A stretch of 64,000 nt of DNA, from positions 1 to 64,000 of the forward strand of contig JASBRX010000010.1 in the NCBI GenBank assembly GCA_030149245.1, given 5' to 3'. Positions 50,758 to 60,298 of this stretch are shown here, piece after piece (within the stretch, counting starts at the first letter, position 1; every line of letters starts with the position of its first letter). The notes under the pieces are model-generated. The model searched no databases and had not been told where the DNA came from. It saw only the letters and a program-made list of their open reading frames with translations. Origin of the DNA: Sphingomonas bacterium. GTDB taxonomy: Bacteria; Pseudomonadota; Alphaproteobacteria; Sphingomonadales; Sphingomonadaceae. The position numbers were made by a program, and so were the translations under genes.

Positions 50758-51704
50758 TCAGCTCCTCGCATCGGCAAGCACGCCCGCGAGCGTGCGCTCG
50801 GCGAGGGTGATCTTGAACTTGTTTTCGTCGGTCGGGCGGGCATCGGCAAAAGCGCGGGAGACGACCGCGCGCGCGCCCTGTGGCAACTGGCTTTCCGCCT
50901 CCTCGACCCGCCACGGCTTGGGCGCGACGCCGCCGAATGCGATCCGGCCGGTGCCGTCCTTCTGCAGTACCGCTGCGACTGACACGAGCGCAAAGGCATA
51001 GGAGCTGCGGTCGCGGACCTTGTGATAGATGTGCTTGCCGCCAAGCGGCTTGGGCAAGGTCACCGCCGTGATCAGCTCGCCCGGCTCAAGCGCGGTTTCG
51101 ATATGCGGCGTTTCGCCCCACAGGCGGTGGAAGTCGGCGATCGGGATCGCGCGGGTCGCGCCGTCGGGCTTCACCGTTTCGACCATCGCGTCGAGCACGC
51201 GCAGTGCCACCGCCATGTCGCCGGGATAGGTGGCGATGCACGCTTCGGACGTGCCGATCACCCCCAATTGCCGCGAGAACCCGCCGATCGCCGCGCAGCC
51301 GCTGCCCGGCTTGCGCTTGTTGCAGGGAAGATTGGGGTCGTAAAAATAGGGACAGCGGGTGCGCTGGAGCAGGTTTCCGCCGGTCGTTGCCTTGTTGCGC
51401 AGCTGGCCCGACGCACCGGCCACGATCGCGCGCGTCAGCACCGCATAGTCGCGCCGCACGCGCTTGTCGGCGGCCAGCGCGGTGTTGCGTACCATCGCGC
51501 CGATGCGCACCCCGCCGTCGTCCGTCGCCGCGATCGTGTCGAGGCCCAGATGATTGACGTCGATCAGGTGCGTCGGCGTCTCGATCTCGAGCTTCATCAA
51601 GTCGAGCAGATTGGTGCCGCCCGCGATGAAGCGCGCACCCTGAACGCGCGACGCCATCGCCGCGGCCTCAGCGGGCGAGCTGGCGCGGGCATAGCTGAAC
51701 GGCT

Positions 51705-51708
<4 letters not shown>
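50758..51708 (-). CDS. Aldehyde oxidoreductase FAD subunit with 4Fe-4S insertion (PaoB-like)
   Basis: 316 residues. The FAD loop is [27 protein letters not shown], followed by [11 protein letters not shown] and [34 protein letters not shown]. The cysteine-rich insertion matches the extra 4Fe-4S cluster loop of PaoB and of 4-hydroxybenzoyl-CoA reductase, and is absent from ordinary xanthine dehydrogenases. The ATG at 51708 overlaps the stop of the FeS subunit gene (ATGA). Confidence 0.9.
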
Positions 51709-52334
<626 letters not shown>

Positions 52335-52686
52335 CGTTCGCAGCCCTCCGTGATGCTCAGATTTCCCAGCGTAACGTGTCGTGGCGCGAATTGTTACCTG
52401 ACCGAGATGGGAAATTCCGGGCAACGCGATGGATCGATCTGCAGGGTTCCGTCGAGGGCAGGCGGACACGACGAATGGCGGCTGGCAGAGCAGGAGGGAT
52501 TCAAAGCAATGAGCTAACTCTTGTATATATTTAGGTGGACGCACTTGTCTTGAACGACATACCGCCGCCGGTGCCCCAGGAAAATTGGGTTCGGGTTGCG
52601 TAAGCGCGCCTGAGTTTGTTCGTTCTCCGCCCCCTTTATCCGTCTGGTGCAAAGAACACGAAGACCCGCGTTTGGAGGTACCGCAA
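52335..52686. other. Non-coding stretch between the aldehyde oxidoreductase operon and an MFS gene
   Basis: I see no convincing gene in these 352 bases. They must include the promoter of the aldehyde oxidoreductase operon. An AT-rich run (TTGTATATATTTAGG, about 52521-52535) resembles the boxes found upstream of the C-glycoside genes but is less exact. Base composition is lower in GC than in the coding flanks. Confidence 0.4.
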
Positions 52687-53904
52687 TTACTCCGACGCCA
52701 TTGCTTGGGGGAGCTTCCGCAAGGCTAGGGAGATCACAACGCCCACCGCGCCCGCCACGATCCCAACGAGTCCAGCGGTCAGGAACGCGCCCTGCATTGA
52801 TCCCGTGAACTGATCGAGAAGATGGACAAGCCTGGGAGACTGTGACTGCGCCAGGAAGAACGCCGCGGTCCAGATGCCCATGGCCCGGCCGCGATGCGCA
52901 AAGTCGAACTTCGAGTGAGTCCATGCCAGCAGTGTCGGCACCGCCATGCCAGCCGCCATCTGCTGGACGATGACGCCAGCTGCCATTGCACTCGGGGTTT
53001 TAGCCAGACCGATCGCCGCCAGGCCTGCCCCCAACAACGCGAAGAATACCCCAAGCTGGAGCGCATAGCTGCGGTTCGCGAGGATACGGAACAGGACCGC
53101 GCCGACCAGAAAGAACAGCGTCGGCACGACGATCAGCTGCGCATAGCGATCCGGCTGCGTCACACCAACCTCGGCGAATGCAAGGGCTCCGTTGATGATG
53201 AACACGTAATAGAGCATCGCCGCAAAAAATGTGACCAGCGCCGTGATCGCCGCACTCCACCACGGAAAGCCAGTCTTGGGAACCGCCAGCGCGGCGGACG
53301 CTTCGCCACCCTCTGCCTTCTTCGGTTCGAACAACCAGATCATCATGGCCGCCCAGATTGGGATGGCGGCCAGGTAGACGAAAAACACCGCGTTCCACTG
53401 CAGCTTGCTCGCCTCGCCGACGCTCAGCCCGACGAGCCCGCCAAACACGGGGCCGACCAGGCTTTGCAGAAACAGCCAATTCTTGCGGCCCTTGTCGTCC
53501 CAATAGTCCGCGATCAGGGTATTCACGACGGTCAGGATGACGGCTTCGGAGATGCCGAGCAGGAGGCGGGAGACGTAAATCTGGTCCAAGGTTTCGAGGA
53601 GCAGCGGCACCGTGCCGAACACGGCGTAGAATGCGGTCGCCACCAGTAGCAACTGCCTGCGGCCGAATTTGTCGACCAGCAGCCCGCTAAAGGGCGCAAG
53701 GATGGCCATGGTCAATCCTGGCGCACCGATCAGGGCCGGGACCTGCGCCCGGGCGTCGGGGTCGTTCGCAAAATGCGCGATCAGCGTGGGCACTGCCGGG
53801 CCCATCGCGACAATGGCGAGCATCGGCAGGAAGCCCGCAAGGACGACGACGATGCCTTGCGGTTTCAACGGAAGCCCGCGCCAATAGGCCGTCAAGTTCC
53901 ACAT
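52687..53904 (-). CDS. MFS transporter of the C-glycoside region
   Basis: 405 residues, about twelve helices: FLPMLAIVAMGPAVPTLIAHF, ALIGAPGLTMAILAPFSGLLVDKFGRRQLLLVATAFYAVFG (A-motif DKFGRRQ), GISEAVILTVVNTLIADYWDDKGRKNWLFLQSLVGPVFGG. Probably imports a glycoside or an aglycone. An AT-rich box (53939-53953) precedes the start by 35 bases, like the deglycosidase and monooxygenase genes. Confidence 0.88.
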   Translation of the reverse strand: MWNLTAYWRGLPLKPQGIVVVLAGFLPMLAIVAMGPAVPTLIAHFANDPDARAQVPALIGAPGLTMAILAPFSGLLVDKFGRRQLLLVATAFYAVFGTVPLLLETLDQIYVSRLLLGISEAVILTVVNTLIADYWDDKGRKNWLFLQSLVGPVFGGLVGLSVGEASKLQWNAVFFVYLAAIPIWAAMMIWLFEPKKAEGGEASAALAVPKTGFPWWSAAITALVTFFAAMLYYVFIINGALAFAEVGVTQPDRYAQLIVVPTLFFLVGAVLFRILANRSYALQLGVFFALLGAGLAAIGLAKTPSAMAAGVIVQQMAAGMAVPTLLAWTHSKFDFAHRGRAMGIWTAAFFLAQSQSPRLVHLLDQFTGSMQGAFLTAGLVGIVAGAVGVVISLALRKLPQAMASE

Positions 53905-53938
53905 TTCCGGCCTCTCCCCATATCGTTTTGCGAGGCGC

Positions 53939-53953
53939 TATAATATATTACGG
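53939..53953. promoter_or_regulatory. AT-rich box A (candidate GntR operator)
   Basis: TATAATATATTACGG. It includes the perfect ten-base palindrome TAATATATTA. It lies 35-49 bases before the MFS start and shares TRATATATTA with boxes B and C. Confidence 0.5.
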
Positions 53954-54319
53954 GGCACGTTTCAATTCGGGATGTGCGGGCGCCGACCTTCTGATCCTTT
54001 GCGACCGGAGCGCAGCGCGGCGTCTGATCGCCGAGCCGTCGATAGATCGGGCACAACGAAAATTTGACAAAATCAGAATGGTGCTACTAATTTTGGCTTG
54101 TGCGCACTTTGCCGACGGTTCTGCTCGGCGAAAATGCCAGATTTTTGTGCGGCGCCGATCAGGAGAGGCAGATCATTGGATCATGGACGATTGAGCGGAC
54201 TCGCAGTTCCGGTGCGTCGCTGAACCGCCGCGCTGGACGGCGACCGAGCTTGCATCGCGAGAGCGCCAGCGACGGCGCCGGGCGCGAACTGCAGCTTCGG
54301 TTTGCCAGGCCGGCCTTAG

Positions 54320-54334
54320 ACAATAATATATCAG
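54320..54334. promoter_or_regulatory. AT-rich box B (candidate GntR operator)
   Basis: On the minus strand it reads CTGATATATTATTGT, matching box C at its first nine inner positions. It ends 14 bases before the deglycosidase alpha-subunit ATG, a location suited to repression. Confidence 0.5.
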
Positions 54335-54348
54335 TGGAGTGAGATGAG

Positions 54349-55347
54349 ATGGCTGCCAGAGTGAAACGGGGCGTCAGCCTGTACAGCTTCCAGGAAGAGA
54401 TGTTTCTTGGACAGATGACGATCGAGGACTGCGTCGCGTTCGCCGCGTCGATTGGCGCGAAGGGGATCGAAATCCTCCCCGAACAGAACATGCCGAGCTT
54501 CCCGAACATCGACGACCGCCAGGTTGCCTGGTGGCAGGAACTGATGGCCAAGCATGGGACCGAGCTCACCTGTTACGACATGTTCCTCGATACCAAGGCC
54601 CGCAAGGACCGGTTGATGACAGATGAAGAGCAGGTTGCTTCTATTCGCCGGGACCTCGTGCTCTGCAACCGGCTCGGCATCCGCAACATGCGCGTGCTGG
54701 TCTTCGTCCGTCCCGACATCCTCGAGCGGTGTGTGCCCTATGCCGAGGATCTCGACGTGCACATGGGCGTGGAGGTTCATTCACCCTGGCATATGGAACA
54801 TGCATGGATCCTGCGTACCGTCGAGGTTGCAGACAGGCTTGGCACCAAGCATCTCGGCCTGCTGCCCGACATGGGCATTTTCATGAAACACTATCCGCCG
54901 GTCTACCGCGACCGCTTCATTCGCCAAGGCGTTCGCCCGGAGGTCGCACAGTTCATCGTCGACCAGCACGAACAGAAGATCATGGCTGAGTACACGATCT
55001 ATGAGGTGGCGGTGAAGATGAAGGGCAATCCCGCGGAGGTCCGCATGGCCGAGACGCTGCGCCATCATCCATACGCCAACCCGAAACGGATCCGCGACTA
55101 CATCCCCTATTTTCGGCATATCCAGGCCAAATTCTACGAGATGACGGAAGACGACCGCGACCCCACCCACGCCTATGATGAAGTGATCCCGGAGCTGGTC
55201 GCCGGGGGATGGGACGGGTACCTCTCTAGCGAATATGAAGGCAATCGCTGGATCCAGGACGTCCAGCCGGTCGACAGCCGCGAGCAGGTGCGGCGGCAGC
55301 ACCGCATGTTTGAACGCCTGATCGCACAAGCAGAGGGAGCCCGCTGA
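54349..55347 (+). CDS. C-glycoside deglycosidase alpha subunit (TIM-barrel, AP-endonuclease-2 family)
   Basis: 332 residues. A sugar-phosphate isomerase/epimerase-type TIM barrel. Likely metal ligands are Glu142 (GVEVHSP), Asp174 (LLPDMGIF), His257 (FRHIQAKFYE) and Glu295 (LSSEYEG). Alone it could be any isomerase, but the next gene encodes the small DUF6379 partner that defines C-glycoside deglycosidases (CarBC/Dfg type). These cleave the C-C bond between a 3-keto sugar and an aromatic aglycone such as a flavonoid. The two genes overlap (TGATG). GGAGTGAG precedes the ATG. Confidence 0.82.
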   Translation: MAARVKRGVSLYSFQEEMFLGQMTIEDCVAFAASIGAKGIEILPEQNMPSFPNIDDRQVAWWQELMAKHGTELTCYDMFLDTKARKDRLMTDEEQVASIRRDLVLCNRLGIRNMRVLVFVRPDILERCVPYAEDLDVHMGVEVHSPWHMEHAWILRTVEVADRLGTKHLGLLPDMGIFMKHYPPVYRDRFIRQGVRPEVAQFIVDQHEQKIMAEYTIYEVAVKMKGNPAEVRMAETLRHHPYANPKRIRDYIPYFRHIQAKFYEMTEDDRDPTHAYDEVIPELVAGGWDGYLSSEYEGNRWIQDVQPVDSREQVRRQHRMFERLIAQAEGAR

Positions 55348-55736
55348 TGTTTGATAAGTATCTGATCGTGGACGGCAGTCTGCGCAATGTCGGCCCGACT
55401 GACGCGCCGAGCGGCTTCGCGTTCGAGGCGAAGCTCGGCTATTATCGTGGCCTTGGCCTGTCGATGGTGGAAGCGCTGGATGTGACCGTCGACGGTGAGC
55501 CGATTCCGCGCGACGCGGTCCGCTTCGATGAAGGCAATGGACCGCTCAGCCTGGACGAAATGGAAACCGCGTTCGACCGGCGGTGGCCGTTCGGTGCGTC
55601 GGCGACAATCACCGTCGCGCGCGATGGCGGGCTTGCACCGGGAGAGCACAAGCTAGAATTCCTCCAGCGGCTGCGGGTCTCCTACATGCCGTTCCCATCG
55701 ATCAATTCGGACGTGAAAACGCTGACGGTCGCGTGA
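55347..55736 (+). CDS. C-glycoside deglycosidase beta subunit (DUF6379)
   Basis: 129 residues. MFDKYLIVDGSLRNV, AKLGYYRGLGLSMVEALDVTVDGEPIPRDAVRF, LSLDEMETAFDRRWPFGASATITV and LRVSYMPFPSINSDVKTL match the DUF6379 beta-sandwich seen in the beta subunits of microbial C-glycoside deglycosidases. It has no activity alone in described systems; it shapes the active site with the alpha subunit. Translation is coupled to the alpha subunit gene. A strong terminator follows. Confidence 0.85.
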   Translation: MFDKYLIVDGSLRNVGPTDAPSGFAFEAKLGYYRGLGLSMVEALDVTVDGEPIPRDAVRFDEGNGPLSLDEMETAFDRRWPFGASATITVARDGGLAPGEHKLEFLQRLRVSYMPFPSINSDVKTLTVA

Positions 55737-55742
55737 CATAAG

Positions 55743-55790
55743 GACGGGGCGGGCACCATGACCAAATCCGCGTCATGGTGCCCGCCCGTC
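55743..55790. terminator. Strong hairpin between converging genes
   Basis: The arm GACGGGGCGGGCACCATGAC pairs with GTCATGGTGCCCGCCCGTC (one unpaired base) around a nine-base loop, followed by TTAT. It is well placed to end the deglycosidase transcript and the converging GH39-like transcript. Confidence 0.8.
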
Positions 55791-55813
55791 TTATAGTCCT
55801 CCCATAACGCGCC

Positions 55814-57271
55814 TCATGACGGGATGCGGGTGATCTCGATCAGCTCCACGCCGGGTGCCGGCAGGCTGCTCTCGATGGTGACACTGGTGCCCTCGCCTTC
55901 GTACGATCCCAGCATGTCGCCACTATGCTGTGCGTCTGCGCGATACCGGACGACCTTGTAGCGGCCCTGGCCCCAAGGGAGATCGCTGACGTCCAGCGTA
56001 TAGCCGGCATATCCCGCGCTCCCAGCGTCAACGCGCCTGGGCGGAACGTTCAAGGACATGTTCACGCGTTCGGTGCCGATCGGCACCTGAAACTCGAAGA
56101 CATCGCGATCCCGGGCGATCAGATAGGGGTCCGGGATGGCATAGTTGGCAATCAAGATGCGAACACTGTTGCCGTCCGCGGTGTGGCCGGCCAGCACCGC
56201 AAATCCGTTTTCATCTCCACCCGAAACGGCGAGACGTTCCGTCGCGGCCAAGGTTCGACCGACCAGCCGGAACGCGCTCGTCCGCGCATTCTCACTGCCA
56301 TCGGGTTCGAAGATCCCGGCGGGATCCCGGAACTTATAGTGGAAATCAGTCCCCGTATCGGCGCGAAAGAAGATCGCCTGATCGACCGCGGAGTCCTGCA
56401 TGTAGACGGCCGCCGCCGCGATGAAGGCCGCATTGTCGCCGTCCTCGAACTTCGCCGTCGGAATGCCGGTCATGCTCCAATAGGAGAGCATAAGCTTGGC
56501 ACCGCCGAACCCATGCTGGTCGGCGACGGCACGAACCTCTGCCGCAATCGTGCGGAAATCGAGCGGATCGCGTGAGTTGTCGCCGTACCACATCCACGAC
56601 AGGAAATCCAAAGGCAGCGACTGATCCTTGATGAAGGCCAGCAATCCTTCGCGGAACGGACCTTCGTTCAACGGAAACGCGATGCACGGTCCGCCAAACT
56701 GAAGGCCGGGGTCGACACGCTTCACCGCGCGCGCAGCGGCGGCATACATGTGATAGAATTGCTCGGGCGTACCGCAAAAATGCAGGCTGCCGAAGTCGGG
56801 TTGATCCCCGAATTCCCAATGCGTGATGGCGTTGTCGAACCCATTGCCCCACCCGCATACATAGTGGCGCACGATATTCTCGACGACGTGCTCGTACTTC
56901 GCCAAGTCACGGACCGGCTGTTTGTTCGCCGGAATTTCGCTGGCGATGGTAAACATGATGTCCGCGCCGAGCGAGCGCACCTGACTGACCCACGCATCGG
57001 TCGCAGCGAAATTATAGTTCGCCGGATCGCTGGGATCGGCCGACCAGTCGGGAAACAGGCTCGTGGGGTTATCGACTGTATCGAGCCGCGACACCCAGTC
57101 GTATGACCGGACGAGCGTCACATGCGCCGCCCTCCACACGTCCAGAATGTCGGGAACGCTCTCGGTGCCGGGGGCCGGCGCAGGAATGCCCGATGTACCG
57201 TGGAGCTTGCGCATATCGCCGATCGAAACGCCCGCATTGACGGACAGCCTCGCAATACGGTCTCTAGTCAT
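55814..57271 (-). CDS. GH39-like protein lacking the expected catalytic glutamates
   Basis: 485 residues without signal peptide. The fold signature of family 39 glycosidases is clear: LVRSYDWVSRLD, ENIVRHYVCGWGNGFDNAITHWEFGDQPD, YAAAARAVKRVDPGLQFGGP, LDFLSWMWYG. Yet the acid/base motif (usually W-N-E-P) reads G-D-Q-P, with Gln157 for Glu, and the nucleophile region (usually T-E-F/Y) reads LMLSYWSMTG, again without Glu. Residues 330-485 form a beta-sandwich tail. It may bind glycosides, or act by a different mechanism. Its ATG overlaps the stop of the monooxygenase gene (TGATG). Confidence 0.7.
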   Translation of the reverse strand: MTRDRIARLSVNAGVSIGDMRKLHGTSGIPAPAPGTESVPDILDVWRAAHVTLVRSYDWVSRLDTVDNPTSLFPDWSADPSDPANYNFAATDAWVSQVRSLGADIMFTIASEIPANKQPVRDLAKYEHVVENIVRHYVCGWGNGFDNAITHWEFGDQPDFGSLHFCGTPEQFYHMYAAAARAVKRVDPGLQFGGPCIAFPLNEGPFREGLLAFIKDQSLPLDFLSWMWYGDNSRDPLDFRTIAAEVRAVADQHGFGGAKLMLSYWSMTGIPTAKFEDGDNAAFIAAAAVYMQDSAVDQAIFFRADTGTDFHYKFRDPAGIFEPDGSENARTSAFRLVGRTLAATERLAVSGGDENGFAVLAGHTADGNSVRILIANYAIPDPYLIARDRDVFEFQVPIGTERVNMSLNVPPRRVDAGSAGYAGYTLDVSDLPWGQGRYKVVRYRADAQHSGDMLGSYEGEGTSVTIESSLPAPGVELIEITRIPS

Positions 57272-58434
57272 CAGTAATCGCTTTCCAGAATGCGGTGGAC
57301 GTAATCGAGCGCGGCTGGCTCTTCATTCACGAGGTGCGCCAGGCGTCGCTCGAGCGCCTCGGGGGTCGCGGAGTCGAACTCCTCGTGCATCATCTGCAGT
57401 GACGTATCCCACACGGTCTTCACGCGCGGGTACCGCCGGGCCATGAACTTGGTCTGCACGTCGTAGAGCGTGTCGTCGCTCTGCAGGAGCTGCGCAAAGA
57501 CCACCCCGTCCTCGATCGCCATCGCGGCGCCCGATCCGAGATAGGGGGTCATGGCGTGTGCGGCGTCGCCCATGATCATGACCCGCCCGCGATGCCACGG
57601 ATATGGCACCATGACGGTATCGAGCGGAGTATAGGCGACGTTGGTGGCAGTCCGCAGCGATGCGATCTCGTCCGCCATGAACACGGAATCGCCCATCATC
57701 GCCCGCGCTCTTTGATGCATGAGCTCTGGGAAGGCTGCGGGATCGTGACGTGGACGACCTTGCTCAAAATGCGTGACGATCACGTACATCATGCCGCCAG
57801 CCAGCGGGACGAAACCGACTTTGCCGCCGAAACCGTGGCAGAACATCGCCCCCTTCAGTGTGTCCGGGGCACGTACCGGAGCCCGCCAGGCCACGCCGCC
57901 ACTGGGCGTGGGGACGTACTTCTCGCCGAACAAATAGCGCCGAATGCTCGAATTGATGCCGTCAAAGCCGATCACGAGATCATAGCGGCCCGACGATCCG
58001 TCGCTCAGCTCGACCGTAACGCCGTCGGCATCCGGCTCGATGTCGACAGCCGTCGTCGCCATCTTGATGGTGCAACCCACCTCCCGGGCATGGGCGCTGG
58101 CCATCTCCAGAAAGCCCAGGCGCGGCAGTTGGACGTTGTTCGGCATCCCGTCGAACTGACGCCCATATGGAATATCTACCACATGGCGGCCATTCCGATC
58201 GTAATAGGAAAGCGGCGGCGTCGGAAACCCAAGGGCGAGCGTCGATTCAAGCAGCCCAATCTCGCGCAGAGCCCGCAACCCATTGGTCCGCAAGCCCCAT
58301 CCGACGCCAGGGACCGAATTATCCGGCTTGATTTCAATGACATCGACCTCGACGCCGATCCGGGCAAGCGCGATCGCTGTGCACAGGCCACCGATGCCCG
58401 CGCCGACAATCAGGATTTTCTGCAGCCTTGGCAT
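57271..58434 (-). CDS. Class A FAD-dependent monooxygenase
   Basis: 387 residues from ATG 58434 with GGAGGGGG upstream. The dinucleotide fold is ILIVGAGIGGLCTAIALARIGVEVDVIE, the middle motif DLVIGFDGINSSIRR (DG) and the second FAD motif MIMGDAAHAMTPYLGSGAAMAIEDG. Such enzymes hydroxylate aromatic rings using NAD(P)H and O2, like salicylate or hydroxybenzoate hydroxylases. In this cluster it could attack an aromatic aglycone. It is not the 3-keto-forming oxidase that C-deglycosylation requires. Confidence 0.88.
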   Translation of the reverse strand: MPRLQKILIVGAGIGGLCTAIALARIGVEVDVIEIKPDNSVPGVGWGLRTNGLRALREIGLLESTLALGFPTPPLSYYDRNGRHVVDIPYGRQFDGMPNNVQLPRLGFLEMASAHAREVGCTIKMATTAVDIEPDADGVTVELSDGSSGRYDLVIGFDGINSSIRRYLFGEKYVPTPSGGVAWRAPVRAPDTLKGAMFCHGFGGKVGFVPLAGGMMYVIVTHFEQGRPRHDPAAFPELMHQRARAMMGDSVFMADEIASLRTATNVAYTPLDTVMVPYPWHRGRVMIMGDAAHAMTPYLGSGAAMAIEDGVVFAQLLQSDDTLYDVQTKFMARRYPRVKTVWDTSLQMMHEEFDSATPEALERRLAHLVNEEPAALDYVHRILESDY

Positions 58435-58490
58435 GTCGCCCCCTCCCAATTTTTCAAAGCAGTGCAGCGATGCAACCAAACCCACCTTCT

Positions 58491-58505
58491 CGTGATATAT
58501 TACCG
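58491..58505. promoter_or_regulatory. AT-rich box C (candidate GntR operator)
   Basis: CGTGATATATTACCG. It lies in the divergent gap between the monooxygenase gene (57 bases from its start) and the GntR regulator gene (99 bases from its start), the classical place for an autoregulated operator. Confidence 0.55.
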
Positions 58506-58604
58506 TTGCATGCGGACGCGGCCCCGGTCAAGCGCTGCAATCTTGTCAGCGCGCGCTGGCGGAGGCATGGGTGCTGAGGCGCGACGCCGAACTGGAGTGG
58601 TTGA

Positions 58605-59276
58605 ATGGCAGAGCGAGATGGACAAAAACTAACGCTCTCGGATCAGGCCTATGCGCTTCTACGGGAACGGATCGTGTCATTGAAAATGCCACCCCGAATG
58701 CGCTTTACCGAGCGAGAGATATCAGAGGAGACGGGCTTCGGAGCGATGCCGGTGCGCGAGGCGTTGGATCGCCTCAACCATGATGGCCTTGTCGAAACCA
58801 TCCCCCGCCGCGGTTATCGCGTGGCGGGACTGACCTTGAAGTCCGTGGACGACTTTTTCACGGTGTGGAGCGCGGTGTCGCCGTTGATCATCCAGTTGGG
58901 TCAGGAACGGATGACGCCCGAGCAAGCTGCGGCGTTGGACGCGATCCAGAACGACCTTATGCGGGCGGTCCGCAAGGCGAAGCTCAACCCGGAAGACTGG
59001 ATCCGGCTTTCCCGGCATCGCTTTGACCTTCTGGCAGAGGCCACGCGCAATCCTCCCCTCCAGGCTATCTACCGCAACCTGTCGGCAGAAATGGACCGGA
59101 TTTTCCATTCGATCAGTCGCCACAAGGAGGACGTTCGCGCGATCTTTGACCTTGGGACGCGATTCGACAGCGCCATTCCGAGTGTCGAGGACGCGAGTGC
59201 CTTCATCAAGATCAGCCGCGAGAAGATCGCAGAAATCATCATCGAGAAAGGCTTCGACTATCCGCAAGCGGGCTGA
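58605..59276 (+). CDS. GntR family regulator, FCD type
   Basis: 223 residues. The winged helix is LSDQAYALLRERIVSLKMPPRMRFTEREISEETGFGAMPVREALDRLNHDGLVETIPRRGYRVAGL, followed by a helical FCD-like effector domain with WIRLSRHRFDLLAEATRNPPLQAIYRNL. FCD regulators sense small organic acids or sugar derivatives. The conserved AT-rich boxes before three transcription units of this region are its most likely targets. Divergent from the monooxygenase gene. Confidence 0.9.
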   Translation: MAERDGQKLTLSDQAYALLRERIVSLKMPPRMRFTEREISEETGFGAMPVREALDRLNHDGLVETIPRRGYRVAGLTLKSVDDFFTVWSAVSPLIIQLGQERMTPEQAAALDAIQNDLMRAVRKAKLNPEDWIRLSRHRFDLLAEATRNPPLQAIYRNLSAEMDRIFHSISRHKEDVRAIFDLGTRFDSAIPSVEDASAFIKISREKIAEIIIEKGFDYPQAG

Positions 59277-59312
59277 TCACCTGGGCAATCCGATACCCAC
59301 CGCGCGCGCTCG

Positions 59313-59346
59313 CCCCGCCGCTCCGAACCCGGTCAGCGCGGCGGGG
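59313..59346. terminator. Hairpin between converging gntR and isomerase genes
   Basis: CCCCGCCGC and GCGGCGGGG form a perfect nine-base stem around a 16-base loop. There is no T run, so intrinsic termination is uncertain. Confidence 0.35.
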
Positions 59347-59355
59347 GAGCCGCCC

Positions 59356-60279
59356 TCAGTCGTAGATCGGGCGCAACACGTTATCCAGGTGGTAGCGAGT
59401 GAGCGCCATCGAAGCGAGCAGGTCGGGCGAGCCGTCATACTCGATCGACATCCAGCCCTTGAACCCGTGCTGCTTGAGCAGCCGGTACAACCGCTTGAGG
59501 TCGAGTTCACCCAGACCCGGCTCCCAGAACCAGCGCGTGCCATCGTCGGTGATCTCGGGATCTCGCGCGTAGCGGACGCTGTCGGGCTGGCGCGCCGAGC
59601 CGGTATCCTTCAGGTGAAAGGTGCTGATCCGGTCGTGATAGTCATTGTAGAAGGTCAGCAGATCCTCGCCCATGATCGAAATCTGGGCGGTGTCGATGCA
59701 ATAATGCACCAGCTTCGGATCGGTCGATTCGATCAGCTCTCTATGATTCTCGATATTGATCGCGCAGAAAAACTCATTGTGCAGGCCAATCTTGACGCCG
59801 TGATCGGTGGCATAGCGACCGATTTCGTTCATCACCTTTGCACATTGCTGAACCTGATCCCGGCTCAGCGGGCCGGTCCCGCAATAATTCTGCGTCGGAC
59901 AGGTGTTCATGTAGGTGCCGCCGAATTTGACGATCGTGTCCACCGCCTCACGACCGGCGCGCACGGCTTCGTCGAAATGGCCGGCGTCATGCGAGGCATG
60001 GGCGCCATGGAACATGCCGATCACCTCGACCCCGCGCTCCTTAGCGAAGGCGGTGAAATTCTCGGGCGAGCCGAATAATGGGAGGATATCGGCCAGATCC
60101 CAGGGCGCGATCTCGATCCCGTCAAACCCCAGCGCGGACTGGTATTTCAGGATCGTGTCCCAGTCGGAATAATAGGCGCTATTCGTCTTATCCTCATAAT
60201 AAAATTCGCGAAAATTGTCGATCTGCCGGTACGGGATCGTCTTCCAGTGGCACATATTGGCATAGCGGATATTGGGCAT
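59356..60279 (-). CDS. Sugar phosphate isomerase/epimerase-like TIM barrel 1
   Basis: 307 residues from ATG 60279. The pattern ALGFDGIEIAPWD, GVEVIGMFHG, VKIGLHNEFFCAIN, VHYCIDTAQISIMG, ISTFHLKDTG and HGFKGWMSIEYDGSPD gives the usual Glu/Asp/His/Glu metal ligands of AP-endonuclease-2-type barrels. Third gene of a three-isomerase operon. The substrate is unknown; in this region a keto-sugar or glycoside is likely. Confidence 0.8.
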   Translation of the reverse strand: MPNIRYANMCHWKTIPYRQIDNFREFYYEDKTNSAYYSDWDTILKYQSALGFDGIEIAPWDLADILPLFGSPENFTAFAKERGVEVIGMFHGAHASHDAGHFDEAVRAGREAVDTIVKFGGTYMNTCPTQNYCGTGPLSRDQVQQCAKVMNEIGRYATDHGVKIGLHNEFFCAINIENHRELIESTDPKLVHYCIDTAQISIMGEDLLTFYNDYHDRISTFHLKDTGSARQPDSVRYARDPEITDDGTRWFWEPGLGELDLKRLYRLLKQHGFKGWMSIEYDGSPDLLASMALTRYHLDNVLRPIYD

Positions 60280-60298
60280 GGCGGAGGCTCCGTCCGGC

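Larger units (their letters stand above)
53905..54348. other. Regulatory gap between the MFS and C-glycoside deglycosidase genes
   Basis: These 444 bases hold no believable gene; short open stretches have shadow composition. Two near-identical AT-rich boxes lie at the two ends (53939-53953 and 54320-54334), close to the diverging start codons. An AT-rich patch near 54055-54105 (AAAATTTGACAAAATCAG) could hold a promoter with TTGACA as its -35. Confidence 0.45.
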
